Shown one piece after another: positions 12,044-24,048 of a DNA stretch of 64,000 nucleotides (positions within the stretch are counted from its first letter, which is position 1; every line of letters starts with the position of its first letter). The DNA is taken from contig OX459101.1 of NCBI GenBank assembly GCA_949775045.1, forward strand, positions 4,533,465 through 4,597,464. Reading direction: 5' to 3'. The notes below the pieces were generated by a model. The model did not search any database, was not told the DNA's origin, and worked only from the letters and a program-made list of their open reading frames with translations. Source of the DNA: Metridium senile. Taxonomy: Eukaryota; Cnidaria; Anthozoa; Actiniaria; Metridiidae. The position numbers and the translations under genes were made by a program.

Positions 12044-12634
12044 GTAAGTTGCGCAAACTCCGCGCTGAAAATAGGTCCACTTTATTTTGTAATGTAATTT
12101 TCGGGCTTGAGTTGGATTGCCTCCCTTTATTCAAAGTTTTATTTTGTCGAAGCGTTCGTTATATAATAGTTTGTATCGGCGGTATTTCTCATTTGATTTT
12201 GCCTATTTTCAAACATCCAGAATGATAAAACGTCATTGTAATGTTTGCTTAGGTATTTTAGATGCATCTATTTTAGATTGTACATTGTCTATATTACAGA
12301 CCCCTCCTTATGTAATATGGACAGCTCTTTTGGTCCAATTATATTGATTCTCCATAGATTCTTTGTGGAATACTTCTGTGAGCGCTGAACCAAAACCAAA
12401 ATATTATACCAGGCCGATCTTCAGCACTTAACAACCTTTGCATAAGCGAGATCCACTGATTTAATTTCTGGAACCAGGAGATTTTTCCTTTTTCCTTCCA
12501 AAACCAGGATATTTCCAGTCTTAACCTGGAGACCAGAAAATTACATGAGAAAGCTTTAGACTTCGGGATGATCTGGGAGAGTTTGATTGTATGACAAAGG
12601 ATGTCAGTAATTTCATCTTCCAATTAAAGCTATA

Positions 12635-12960
12635 AGTCCTTTTCACAATTCTCGTTGATCAACCTCAGCCTCCGTATATAGCATGTAATATATTTTTTAG
12701 TTTTTTTCTAACTCTTTTACTCCAACAACTAAAGCTCGAAACGTCAGTAAAGTTGAGTCAACATATTTTACAGTGTTACAAATTCCATTATATTACCTAC
12801 TCTTTAGAATTTAATTAAGGACCCTGGATTTTATAAGTGTTTCAATTGCTTGATAATGCACGTACATTCCTTAAACTACCACAGGCTGTAGTCAAATTGT
12901 AAAGAATGAATCACATGCTATCAGGGCTGAGGTTGATCAACAAGAACTGTGGAAAGGACT
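12635..12960. mobile_element. Foldback MITE, AGTCCTTTTCACAATTCT ends, with nested fragment
   Basis: Left and right ends invert (GTTGATCAACCTCAGCC both ways). Inside sits a piece of the CTCGAAACGTCAGTAAAG family (12730-12790). Related elements lie at 15893-16100 and 20256-20468, sharing the inner AACCTCAGCCTCGATAGCATG type sequence. Confidence 0.75.
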
Positions 12961-13007
12961 ATTTTAGTTTCTTTCTGAATGATTCATACTTTAAATGGTA
13001 ACTATCG

Positions 13008-13100
13008 AGTAAACTAGTATAGGCTGCTTCAGTGTTTGATTTAAACGATAGGTAATAAAATGAAAGTTAAATAAAAAATGTTGACTTAACTTTACTATTT
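13008..13100. repeat. Fragment of the GAAACGTC foldback family
   Basis: AGTAAACTAGTATAGGCTGC and GTTGACTTAACTTTACT match the flanking parts of the complete copies at 47060 and 62098, without the central core. Confidence 0.7.
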
Positions 13101-13167
13101 TATTATTCATAAATAATATTATTTCATCACAGATACTCATAATGCAATACTAAGTACAAAATCTCCA

Positions 13168-13759
13168 ATGGCCAGAGGAGTATGTCACTGGGGGCCTATA
13201 GTAGCCTTGACAATTATAAGTACACTATTTATAAGTGGCCTATACTGTATGCCGTATGTCTGTCCGCCGTGGGAATCACTACTTGGTTTTCTACAACTGT
13301 GTGTCTATCTTACATGGATGGTGTTGATTGTACAGTATTTTCTTAAAGCTATCTGGATTGGTCCTGGTTATGTACCAGTCAACTGGAAACCTGTAAGTGG
13401 AAAGTATTTGAATATGACAGATGATGATGATGAGCATGACGGCAATGATGATGATGAACATGACGACAATGATGATGATGAACATGATGACGATGATAAT
13501 GAATATAATGGCAATGATGATGAACATGATGGCAATGATGATGATGATGACATTTGAACATGACAGTGATGATGATGTTGATCAATAGTGATGATGATAG
13601 TGATGGTAATGATGGTAATGATGATGGTGATGATGATTATGGTAATTATGATGATGATTGTAATGATGATGATAGTGATGGTAATGATTATGATGATGAT
13701 AGTGATGGTAATGATAATGATGATGATGATGATAGTGATGGTGATGATGATGATGATAG

Positions 13760-13790
<31 letters not shown>

Positions 13791-16700
13791 GATAGTGATG
13801 GTGATAATGATGATGATGATAGTGATGGTAATGATGATGATGATGATAGTGATGGTGATGATGATGATAGTGATGGTGATGATGATGATAGTGATGGTAA
13901 TGATGATGATGATTATTGACGTGGTTATGATGGTTATAATCATAATAATGATATGTAATAATGTGATAATGATAATGTATGTTTGTTATTATGAACATAA
14001 TAATGATCTGGTGATGATGATTGTCATTTGCCTTTTGGTATTATGATGGTGGTAGGATGGTTTTAATCATTCATGATCATAATAATGGTGATGATAATAG
14101 TGAAGATGATGATAATAGTCATTTGTGATGATGATTGGTGATCATGATTATGATTATGATAATACTATTTTGATGATGTTGATCATTAGTGATGATGATA
14201 GTGATGGTAACAATGATGGTGATGATGGTTATATGGTTATGGTAATTATGATGATGGTAATGATGATGATGATAGTGATGGTAATGATGATGATGATGAT
14301 TATTGTGGTTATGATGGTTATAATCATATGATAGTGTATGTTTGTTATTATGAACATAATGATCTGGTGATGATGATGATTTCCATTTGGTATTATGATT
14401 ATGGTAGGATGGTCATAATGATCATAATAATGGTGAAGATGATAATAGTCATTTGTGATGATGATTGGTGATGATAATATTTTGATGGTGATGATACATA
14501 GCACTTGACAGTTGATGACAACAATTTTGTGAATAATAAAATTGATAAAAATAATTATGAAGGAAATGATGATGATGAATGTACAATTTAGGGTTGTTGT
14601 TGGCATTGCAGTTAAGTCAAGAAGATGCAAAGTGTCTACAATACTGTCCAGTATGTCAAGGTTACAAAGCACCAAGAGCGCACCACTGCAGCAAATGCTC
14701 AAGGTAAATGATTGCTGATTCATGCAGTTTCACCAACTGATTATAATTATAGGTAATAGAATGAAATTTGTAACACGTGCCATAAAAAATTGTTAACTTA
14801 ACTTTACTGACGTTTGGAGCTTTAGCCCTGTCAGTAAAGTTAAGTTAACATTTTTTATGGTGTTACAAATTTCATTCTATTACCTATCGTTTATATCAAA
14901 CAACGACGCAGCCTATAATAGTTTACTAGCTAGTTTCAATTTGATGATAATTATGTTGTTTTCATTCGCTAGATGTGTTATGAAGATGGACCATCACTGT
15001 CCGTGGATAAACAACTGTGTAGGGCACAAGAACATGAGAAGTTTTACCCTATTTCTGTTCTTTGTGCCTCCTGGATGTATTCATTGTGCTGTTATACTAG
15101 CTTTGTGTATTTATTATCAACTTTATTCAGTGAGTTACTTGTTTTATTTTTATTCATTTTTTGTGCATTCATTTTTTGTGCATTCATTCATTTATTTAAT
15201 AATTCCATTCATCCATTCATTCATTCAAACATTTATTCATTTTTTGTGTATTCATTCATTCATCCATTCATTAATTTATTCATTTTTTGTGTATTCAATT
15301 ACTCATCCATTCATTCATTCATCCATTCATTCATCCATTCATTCATTCATCCATTCATCCATTCATTCATCCATACATTCATACATTCATTTTTTGTGTA
15401 TCGTATTTGAAGTCTTTCATTTTTCATTATCATTTTTCCTTTCAACAGGCATTAGAGCCTAGGGCCTATCGTGGCTATAGAAGGCACAGCGAACGAGACT
15501 TTTTTGAATTTGGTGTTTATCATGTTATTGTATTAATGTTCTGTTTTGGATTGGCTGTTGGCGTCACCATAGCAGTAGGAATATTATTATTTTATCAGGT
15601 AAGATATTGATTAAGGCCCGGGCGAACGGTTTCAGCATTTGCTTCAACATCTGTTTTGATTTTGTTAAATGGCAATATTTAAATGCTTTTAAACTCTTTC
15701 AAAATCAATTCGACATCGATTCAACACGTTTCAACAATGTTGAAAGAGTTTAAAAGCGTTTAAACGTTGCCATTCAACAAAATAGAACGAGTGTTAAAGT
15801 AAATGTTGAAACCGTTTACTCGGGCCTTTAGGAAAAACAGTGGTCAAGCATGAAACATTGTGTGTAAGACCCTGTAATGGTTATGGGGTATCCCCTTTTC
15901 AAGGTTCTCTTCCACAACCTTAGCCTCGATAGCGTGTAATATGTGCTTTAGAATTTGGCTACAGCTCGTGATAATTTAGGAAATTCACACATTATCAAAC
16001 AATTGAAACAGTTTAAAATTCTACAGCTTTAGTCAAATTCTAAGAAATACATTTCATGCTATCGAGGCTGAGGTTGTTTGATTCGAACCATGAAAAGGTC
16101 TAAATTGTTAATAGCAGCATGGAGCAACCACTGTAAATTGCCCCAAGTTTAACTTTGCCTCAATTCTAAAGATACATAAAAATGATGAAGCAATAGAAAA
16201 TGCCTGTGCGTGCTGTTTGTGGTTTTTAGCACACAAAGATTGTCAGAAGACCAGAGAATTGTGAACAAAATCAGGACATGAAGCATTGACATATTTGTTT
16301 AACATGCAAGCCAAGCACTACCCTTGGTACCAGGGGTTATTTTCTCCTTGCTTTATTGTTTGTTTTAGCGTTTGTAAATTTGACAGTTTGTTATTCAACG
16401 AGACTAACCCCTGGCCCAAAGAGCTTAGAATCTCACTTCCATGCTGTTTTGATTGACACCGCCAATTATAGCCATATTTGGAAACTTGGCAAACCTGTTG
16501 ACATCTTGCTGTCAGCTTTCATCCAATCAAAGATCTTCATAGACTTAAACCAATCAGAAGTCGGGGTCACGTAGCGACCCTCCGCTTCTGATTGGCTCGG
16601 CGAATTCAAAAGAATAGACTCGTTTGGCTAGAGGGTTTCTCTTGAAAATAACGAACACAGACGTACAAATGATAAATACGAATACTAGATCAAGAAACCC

Positions 16701-19700
16701 TCTAGTTTCTAGGGTAGCCAAGCACTTCATCCAATCAAAATGTATGATTTCTAATAGGGTTTTCCGATTTACCGGCACAAAGGCAGATTTGGCACTAATA
16801 GTACCAGTGTTAATTTGTCATTATTTTTGCAATATTGTTCTTATTTTATTATTCTTACTCTGAAAATGTAATATTTTGAACACATGCAACTCCTAGAAAT
16901 TCTAACAACAGTAAAGATGCACATATGCTAATTAGTATCTGGTTCTATTTGTACCAAAGTCGCTAAATCAGAAAACCCTTATAGTAATTTATTAAACAGT
17001 TTATGTTTGATCTAATGATATCATAATAATTTTTATTATTTCAAATACCATAGTCTAAAGGAATAAAGGTCAACCAGACAGCTATTGAATCATGGATAGT
17101 AGAAAAGGTATTGACACATTTTTTTTTTTTTTTTTTCAATATAAATTTATGACATTGTAAGTCTTAAATAGTCGTAAATTTAAATTGCTTATATCTATTC
17201 TAAATTGTATTTATTTACTAGAAACTTGTTCTTTTATTCATAATAATTATTCTTGAATAAATTCATATATTTAAATATAATGAATTTTGCTGCCTAAAAT
17301 AGCAATGCCAAACACTGGTCAAGAAAAATCTCAGATAGTAAAATATTTTATTTCTGTAATGAAAAAATAATACATTCTTTATTTTTTTACAAAGATCAAA
17401 TATAGGTTGGAGTTTGATAAGTCATGCAAAAATCTAGAGGGCACGTTTTATTAAGTGCAAAGGTCCTCACCTTTGTCTCCGATTTTTATATATTTTTATA
17501 TCCAATAAAACCTGTCCTCTCATTATTTTTCTAATTAATAAATGGGTTTGATTCTGAAAGTTGTCAAGGGTTTTCACATTGTATAAGGACACTTCAAAAC
17601 TCGCCTTGATCAGCAGTTAGTTTCTCTTTGCTAATACAATATTATTTGATTTATTTGTTTGTGTTTGTGTGTAGGCTAATCGGCCTAGACCTCGTGGAGA
17701 AGTCTTTGTTTACCCATACAACCTGGGATTGAAGGGAAATTTCAAACAGGTACACAGCCAATGTAAATACACTGTACCAAATGGGTGAAGGAATGACTAA
17801 ATGATACAATGGATGAATGGATGAATGAAACAATAAACTGAATGATGACTGAAAGTCAGAATGAATGATTGACTGAATGTCATGAACAGATGTTTCAAGG
17901 AATGTATGAATGAATAGATGGTGAGTGAATGGGCAAATGGATGGGTGAATAAATGGGTGGATAAATAAATAAAGATATAAATGGATGGGTGAATGAATGA
18001 ATAGATGGTGAGTGAATGGGCAAATGGATGGGTGAATAAATGGGTGGATAAATAAATAAAGATATAAATGGATGGGTGAATGAATGAATAGATGGTGAGT
18101 GAATGGGCAAATGGATGGGTGAATAAATGGGTGGATAAATAAATAAAGATATAAATGGATGGGTGAATGAATGAATAGATGGTGAGTGAATGGGCAAATG
18201 GATGGGTGAATAAATGGGTGGATAAATAAATAAAGATATAAATGGATGGGTAAATGAATGAATAAATGGTGAATGAATAGGCGAATGGATGGGTGAATGA
18301 ATGGATAGATAAATGAAAAAATGGATGGGTGATTGAATGAATGAATAAATGGATGGATATTAGATGGATGGGTGAATGAATGGGTGAATAAATGAATGAG
18401 TACATGTATGAATATTTCATGACTGGATATCTCTATATCATGTTCAGGTTATTTTCCACCGTAGTGACTACCAAGGGGATGGCATCACATGGCCTGTCCT
18501 ACCAGGCTGCACTCAATACACACTTACAGTAAGTAGAAACTACAGCCAATGTCATTAATAACAGGTTCCCATTTAAATCTGTACTTTCCCATTTAAATCT
18601 GTACTTATTCAAATTGTGTTGATGTGTGCTAAACACACAGGTCAACCAATCAGAGAAGTTCACTTCAGAAATAACATACTCTGATTGGTTGATCTGTGTG
18701 TTTAGCACACATCAACACAATTTGCATAAGTACAGATTTAAATGGGAAAGTACAGATTTAAATGGGAACCTGTTTAATGTAGTACACACAAAGTAGAGAT
18801 TAACACTACAACAAGTGACATATGACACCACGTAAGGTCGCTCTAAATGCTTGATACTATTATTAATTGCGCATATGTAGAGCTGACAACACTGCAATCA
18901 CAAAGAAGGTCTTGTTTGCCGAGTAGGAGATACTACAGGGATCCATGCATGGGTAAAGATTGGACAGCTGTTGGGAACATCAATGGACAAAGGCAAAGAG
19001 ATTGACGCAGTCCAAAAAGGAGTTCATCAAAGTGATCCACCAGCAATTCACTCTGGCTCTTCCTTGACTATGTCAACAACAGAGAAAATAAACTGTACTG
19101 TACTGTGAATATTATTGTGAACATTTGAATTCATAAATCTTATTACATGTTCACTGGTCATTACAGTCAGTTTAAAATTGAAATGATTACAACTGCTGTT
19201 AACAAATAAACAGAGAATCGTGTATTACTTGTTGTAGTATTAATCTCTACTTTACGTGGACAATGATGAATGTATCTTAGTTTGCCACATACTATGGTTC
19301 TTGTAGTACTTGTAATAACATTATACATGCATGGAATTTGTTTCCAGATTGAACAGTTATGGCAGAAAGAACTCAAAAGGACCAGAACGGTATTGTTAAT
19401 AGTAATACTCATAACTACACATGTTATAATAAGGGGGAGAATAAGGGTTTGCAGGGATGCAGTTTTGCTTAATTTTTGGTGCGTTTTGCGTTTTTTTTTT
19501 TATTTATATCTGTGGTTTTGTGTTTTTGTGTTTTTAACAAATTTTGGTGCAATTGTGGAGTTTTTGTTAATTTTTTTGTATGGTACATCTCCCCCCCCCC
19601 CCCCCCCCCCCCTTTACGCCCCCTGTATAATTATAATGACTTTATTTACTGGAAGCGATGCAAAAAAAGCACACAGTTAAGAACAACCCATATAAGGAAA

Positions 19701-21081
19701 TATGATTTAATGTTATGTCCCATTCTTCTGTAGGTGCCATACCGTGTCATCAAGCCTTATAATGGTAGTGTAATCGCCTTTAGGGAGGGTTGTTGGACGT
19801 GTATATCGACCCCTTGGTCAGATGAACACAGAATGGCTGTATCTAAGGAGGATATCATCCTAGTGACAAGATGGAGAAAGTAAGACACTCCGTCTCATAC
19901 AACTACAGTGGAACTCCGCGATACGGCCACCCGCTTAATACGGCTACCCTGTTATTGCAGCCAGTTTTTTAGGTCCCAACGAAATGCATGCCTGTACATT
20001 TTCTATAAAATGTACCCGCTTAATACGGCCACCCTGTTAATACAGCCACTTTTGGCTGTCCCTTCAGTGGCCGGATTAACAGGGGTTCCACTGTATTAAT
20101 TAATAGGAATCTGCAATCTGCAAAAACTCCCTTCATGTTGGGGATACAGGTAATTTCTGGAACTACACATTACGATGTTCTCTCTCCTCATTCTCCAGAT
20201 TTCATGTCATCAAAAATCACCAAGTGAGTTGAGGTGAATTTGTTAAATAGATATTTTCATCAAACAACCTCAACCTTGATAGCATGTAATATATTCTTTA
20301 GAATTAGACTACAGACTTTTAATTTTGAAGTGTTTCTATTAGCTTCAATTGTTTGATACTATAGTAATGTGTACATTTCTGAAACTACTGCGAGCTGTAG
20401 TCAAATTGTAAAGAATATATTACATGCTATTGAGGCTGAAATTGTGGATGATAACCGTGAAAAGGTCTATTGCGTTTATTGTTTTAAAATGTAGTTTGTT
20501 TGTTTTTCCAGGTATTGGATGTATGGAGAGAAGACAATGGGCCATCTCAGTAGTAAGTAGATGTTAATACAAAATGTTAACCTTTTGATAGTAGCTCTTT
20601 GACAATAAAATTGTAAAGATTATTCATTGTGGATATGAAGGGACGGATCATTAGATATTTGATGGAGGGGGTTAGGCAAAAACATTCGAGCACAGCATTA
20701 CAGAAAAAAAAATCAAGCACAACAACAGGCAAAAAAAATATTTGACTGTGCAAGTTGAAAACAAAAATTCCCCTCTTCTGTGTTTTGATTGCTACTGCCT
20801 ATTTTCATCAGGTGATGGGTTGACTGAATAATGTTTTAGCTCTTTATCATAGTTTACAATATCTTCAGAGGATTGTTTTGAGGGTCCAGTATAGAAAGGT
20901 TCCACTGTATGAGTAAATAAACTATTTTGTTTTCAACTTTATACACTAATAAAATTAATGTTTCACAGGAATTCAAGTTGGTGTGGAGTTAGAAAAAGGA
21001 TGGTTTCCTAGACACTGTGTAATCAGGGAATCTGAACACCAAAATGGCTTACACTATAGTAACATTAAGAAAGCTGATTAG
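13168..21081 (+). CDS. ZDHHC6: ZDHHC6, DHHC palmitoyltransferase with SH3-like domain, 11 coding exons
   Basis: Coding exons: 13168-13392, 14612-14703, 14973-15129, 15449-15598, 17054-17107, 17675-17749, 18448-18528, 19348-19389, 19734-19879, 20512-20552, 20969-21081. All splice sites are GT..AG with matching phase; the product is about 391 residues (human is 413). Order: CHWGPIVAL and two N-terminal membrane segments (about 10-31 and 40-62); a cysteine-rich zinc-binding region ([19 protein letters not shown]); the catalytic DHHC with its cysteine near residue 115 ([12 protein letters not shown]); two further membrane segments; SIESW-like [18 protein letters not shown]; then the C-terminal variant SH3 region ending [18 protein letters not shown]. 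The last four residues, KKAD, fit a dilysine ER-retrieval signal. The family S-acylates ER proteins from cysteine via an acyl-enzyme (family knowledge). Translation is placed at [10 protein letters not shown] because it aligns with the family N-terminus. Intron 1 of the coding part is mostly GAT repeat. Alternatives such as other ZDHHCs lack the SH3-like tail. Confidence 0.95.
13415..14580. repeat. About 1.17-kb GAT microsatellite (ZDHHC6 intron)
   Basis: Begins about 25 bp after the exon donor at 13393 and nearly fills the intron up to the next acceptor. Contains higher-order GATGATGATAGTGATGGTAA units and a duplicated stretch (13906-14040 resembles 14290-14400). All long Asp-, His-, Met- or Ile-rich frames here are artefacts. 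Confidence 0.95.
14750..14887. mobile_element. Foldback copy of the GAAACGTC family
   Basis: TAGGTAATAGAATGAAATTT is inverted at the right end (AAATTTCATTCTATTACCTA), and GTTAACTTAACTTTACTGAC pairs across a short centre. Confidence 0.8.
15135..15400. repeat. TTCATTCATCCA tetranucleotide array
   Basis: Irregular CATTCATTCATCCATT repeats immediately after the donor of the DHHC-encoding exon (15129). The Ile/His/Ser-rich frames are artefacts. Confidence 0.95.
15612..15833. mobile_element. MITE, AAGGCCCGGGCGAACGGTTT ends
   Basis: Left end AAGGCCCGGGCGAACGGTTT and right end AAACCGTTTACTCGGGCCTT are inverted; AACTCTTTCAAAATC and TTGAAAGAGTT pair inside. It begins 14 bp after an exon end. Confidence 0.75.
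15893..16100. mobile_element. MITE related to 12635-12960
   Basis: CCTTTTCAAGGTTCTCTTCC pairs imperfectly with GGTTCGAATCAAAC-type sequence at the other end; inner CCTCGATAGCGTG and CATGCTATCGAGG match closely. Confidence 0.65.
17770..18412. repeat. GAAT/GGAT array with four 87-bp units
   Basis: The unit starting ATAGATGGTGAGTGAATGGG begins at 17914, 18001, 18088 and 18175, an exact 87-bp period, within a longer degenerate ATGAATGGATGG tract. Open frames on minus are artefacts. Confidence 0.95.
18560..18774. mobile_element. Complete foldback MITE, AACAGGTTCCCATTTAAATC ends
   Basis: Two GTACTTTCCCATTTAAATCT-type blocks on the left are mirrored on the right; the centre is TCTGATTGG/CCAATCAGA. 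About 215 bp. Half of another copy opens the window. Confidence 0.85.
19904..20096. mobile_element. MITE with ACAGTGGAAC ends (pogo/Tigger-like)
   Basis: Left TACAGTGGAACTCCGCG and right GGGGTTCCACTGTA, with TTAATACGGCCACCCTGTTA internal units. CAGTGGNACC-type ends and TA borders are common in pogo/Tigger-derived MITEs. Confidence 0.7.
20256..20468. mobile_element. MITE related to 12635-12960
   Basis: AACCTCAACCTTGATAGCATG pairs with CATGCTATTGAGGCTGA; right border GTGAAAAGGTCTA as in 15893-16100. Confidence 0.65.
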
Positions 21082-21398
21082 GATACAAGATAGAAAGTCA
21101 ACTATAAGGATACAACTGGAGTCACAATAACTTATAAGCAGGGAAAGTGTTTCTGCTAACAGCAAAAGGAGATACAGGAATTTTTTTAGGAATGTAAAGA
21201 AAGCTTATTAGAGTACAAGGTAGATAATGGAGCGCAGTGAAAAATAATAGTATAAAAAATCCTCAGATAAACTAGTTGGGCTTTCTGAGGTTTATAGAAG
21301 TCCGATAACTCCTTCACATTGCAAGTGAGGTGAAAATTTGTGGGAAAATTATGCAAAGCCAATACAGGTCTCTAAAAAACAGTAATGATATATCTAGG

Positions 21399-21734
21399 GT
21401 GCTTACCATTTGTACAAAGAAGCCGGTTTATTGAAATCGAGAAAGGACATTCCAAATGGATCAGTTCAAACTGAAAAAATAAATGCTATAAATAAATGAT
21501 CAGTGTATGAGCAATCCAATTGGCTGTTACCAAAATTATCGTTGTTTTTTTGTTGTTTTTTTGAGAAATTCTTCAAATGGTACGAGCATTTTTAGTCGGT
21601 TCATACCAACTGGAATGGCAAGCCAAGCTTGAAATGTTGACCATTTTTTTCGGTTGGAAATACCGAAAAATTTACTGTGCCATTTGTTGTCCAACCAAAA
21701 TTATCTTTTTTTTGTACAAATGGTAAGCACCCCT
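21399..21734. mobile_element. MITE, GGGTGCTTACCATTTGTACA ends
   Basis: The right end TTTGTACAAATGGTAAGCACC is the inverse of the left. It carries AATAAA at 21479-21484 and 21491-21496, about 400 bp past the ZDHHC6 stop, so it may supply that gene's poly(A) signal. Confidence 0.75.
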
Positions 21735-21784
21735 TATTTCCATTATGCTTCTGCAATCCTGCACATTAGTGCAAAAGGGTATTA

Positions 21785-22330
21785 GCAGAGGCATAGTCTT
21801 AGACTGCGCATGCGAGCAGTCCCTCCTTTTTCCTCCGGATTCAGAATATTTTAATTTTTATAAAACGAGTGAGCGGGGATGAGTTGGGGAGAGGAATTTT
21901 CCTTTCCCATAGCTCCTCCCCCATTTCGCAATAACCCTCGCTCGTCCATGTTTTATTTAGATGCTCACTTTTCTCTTGTTTTCCTCGGAATCTGGAGGGA
22001 AAAGAAGGGACTGTTCGCAGTCTACAGTCTAGTTTTGATGGCACACTTATCAAGGAATGTCTGGATGATTTTGTTCGCATTAGAAAAACAAAACTGTGGA
22101 CAATTTATTTATTAGCCTCCTCCACAGGCAAATCCTTTTTTTTTACTTTTATGCTCCCTTTTGGGCTTCCTGTTCTAAGAAGGGAGACAAAGAGAGACCA
22201 GGACTGGGAACAGAAAAAAAAAGTAAAAAAAAAACCTTTTCCCCAGTCTTCCTTCCCTCAGAAATCCCACAGGAAACCCAATCTCAATCATTAAAGGAAG
22301 TAGGATTAGCCTGCGGAGGAAGCTAATTAT
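21785..22330. repeat. Two adjacent foldbacks downstream of ZDHHC6
   Basis: AGACTGCGCATGCGAGCAGTCCC (about 21800) pairs imperfectly with GGGACTGTTCGCAGTCTACAGTC (about 22008). Then TTAGCCTCCTCCACAGGC (22112) pairs with GCCTGCGGAGGAAGCTAA (22310). No coding content is seen from 21082 to 24048 apart from these and the tandem array at 22880. Confidence 0.6.
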
Positions 22331-22879
22331 TTATTGTTACGGTAGTATTTTAGTTTTTATTTCTTTTATTTCTTTTATTTGTGTTGCACTCTAATTGTTA
22401 ATAGTATTAGTCTAAATTATGAGTGATGACAATATATCCATGGAAAAAGTTAGCAAACAAAATCATGTTTATGCTAATTCTATTGTATTGTACTATTTTT
22501 TTGTATTTCACCGATATATTGTTTGCACACTAATATTGTTGTATTAGTCAATAAAATAGAATTATGTACATATTAAATAATTGTATATATACACACCTAA
22601 TAAGGTTGTCGTATAAATGAAAATAGAAAATTTGAGAATGTGACATTGTTCTGTGATTGTAACTTATACAGTCCATCTCTGACAAAGCACCCACTGAAGA
22701 CAGTGTACAGCGCCTTTCCCACCCCTCCCCCTTGTGTAGAAAATACAAGCCGTTTTTAATGTGAAGCTCCACAAATGTCCCTGTGGGTAGGACACAGGGA
22801 TCCCAACAATTCGGCAAATTAAGCTTACCGGTATTTAGTAACACTGACACAGACACAAGATATCTGCTACTTTAATCAT

Positions 22880-23090
22880 AAGTTCTTACATACTAACAGA
22901 GCACACCAGTGGTTGTGGATTTTTTTACTGCTATTGCTTTCATAGAAACACTAACACAGCCCACTCTGGTGTAACGGCTAGTTAATAAATACAATATTTT
23001 TACTCCTATTGTTTTATTATTGACATTGGCACAGTTATAGCTCTAATTGTTTTCCCAGAAAAATGTACACAGCTCACACCTATATTATTC
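22880..23090. repeat. About 80-bp decayed tandem repeat at the left breakpoint
   Basis: TTTTTACTCCTATTGTTTTA, ACACAGCCCACTCTGGTGTA and AGCTCTAATTGTTTTCCCAG are spaced like the array in EXOSC6 intron 1 (11455-11720). Unit A starts inside it at 23038. Confidence 0.65.
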
Positions 23091-23235
23091 TAGCTCAATT
23101 GAACATATCATAATGTACTAAAAAGGCTTTTAGTAAATATAATAATTTGATACTGTAGTAATCAATGTCAAATATAATTACAAACATAGTGCAGCCCCAG
23201 CAGAATCCAATCTTGCTTGCTTGTCTATATGGAAT

Positions 23236-23455
23236 AGGCCTTTGCAACAACGTGTCACACGACCCTACCCCTTTTAAATTGAGCAGCTGTGTCAAACTGA
23301 ACATCAGAAATTAAAAGAGCACCTCAATTTTTTGCTGAGGTATTGCCTTCTTACTAATGTTGAGGTGCTCTTTTCATTTCATGTTCATTCTGACACAGCT
23401 GCTCAATTGAAAAGGGGTAGGGTCACGTAACCTGTTATTGCAAAAGGCCTATTTG
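23236..23455. mobile_element. Foldback MITE in unit A (repeated at 33699-33918)
   Basis: ACCCTACCCCTTTTAAATTG and GCAGCTGTGTCA on the left pair with TGACACAGCTGC and CAATTGAAAAGGGGTAGGGT on the right; the centre AAGAGCACCTCAA/TTGAGGTGCTCTT also pairs. Confidence 0.85.
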
Positions 23456-24048
23456 GTTATATAAGTGTTTATTGTCTTTTATGCACTTCGTTAATCATCC
23501 AGCAAATTTAGCTGATTTAACATCCACAAGAAATAATCAAATATAAATTACAATCCTAGTGAATCACCTAGTGAAAAGTGTAGTTGAAATTAAACAACAT
23601 CATACACAAACTGTCACTGGAGTCATAAAGCAGATCCTAGAAAAATCTTTGTTTGAACAACATCAATTAGATCCTAGAAAAGATCTGTTGGAATGACATC
23701 AAATTTTGCTTGTCTGTATGAACTTGGTTAAAAGATGTTAATTATCTTTTAAGGACAAGTTCAGTAATCATGCATTCACCAAATATAGCTGAATTACAAT
23801 ACACAAATCGTCATTTGAATCATAAGAGATCCCAGAAAAAATCTTTGTCCGAGCAACATCAATTTTGCTCACTTGTCTGTATGAAGTTGGTTGGCTTGTT
23901 GAGTATAATAAAAATTCAGCTGATTTACAATACACAAAAGTCACTTGAATCAACCTAGAAAAAATCTTTGTCTGAACAACATCAATTTTTGTTCGTTTGT
24001 CTGTATATAGTTGGTTGGCTTGTTGAGCATAGTAAAACTTCAGCTGAT

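Noticed and set aside
13368..14723. Overlapping Asp/His/Ile/Met-rich open frames on both strands
   Set aside because: Microsatellite artefacts within a ZDHHC6 intron; only 14612-14703 is coding.
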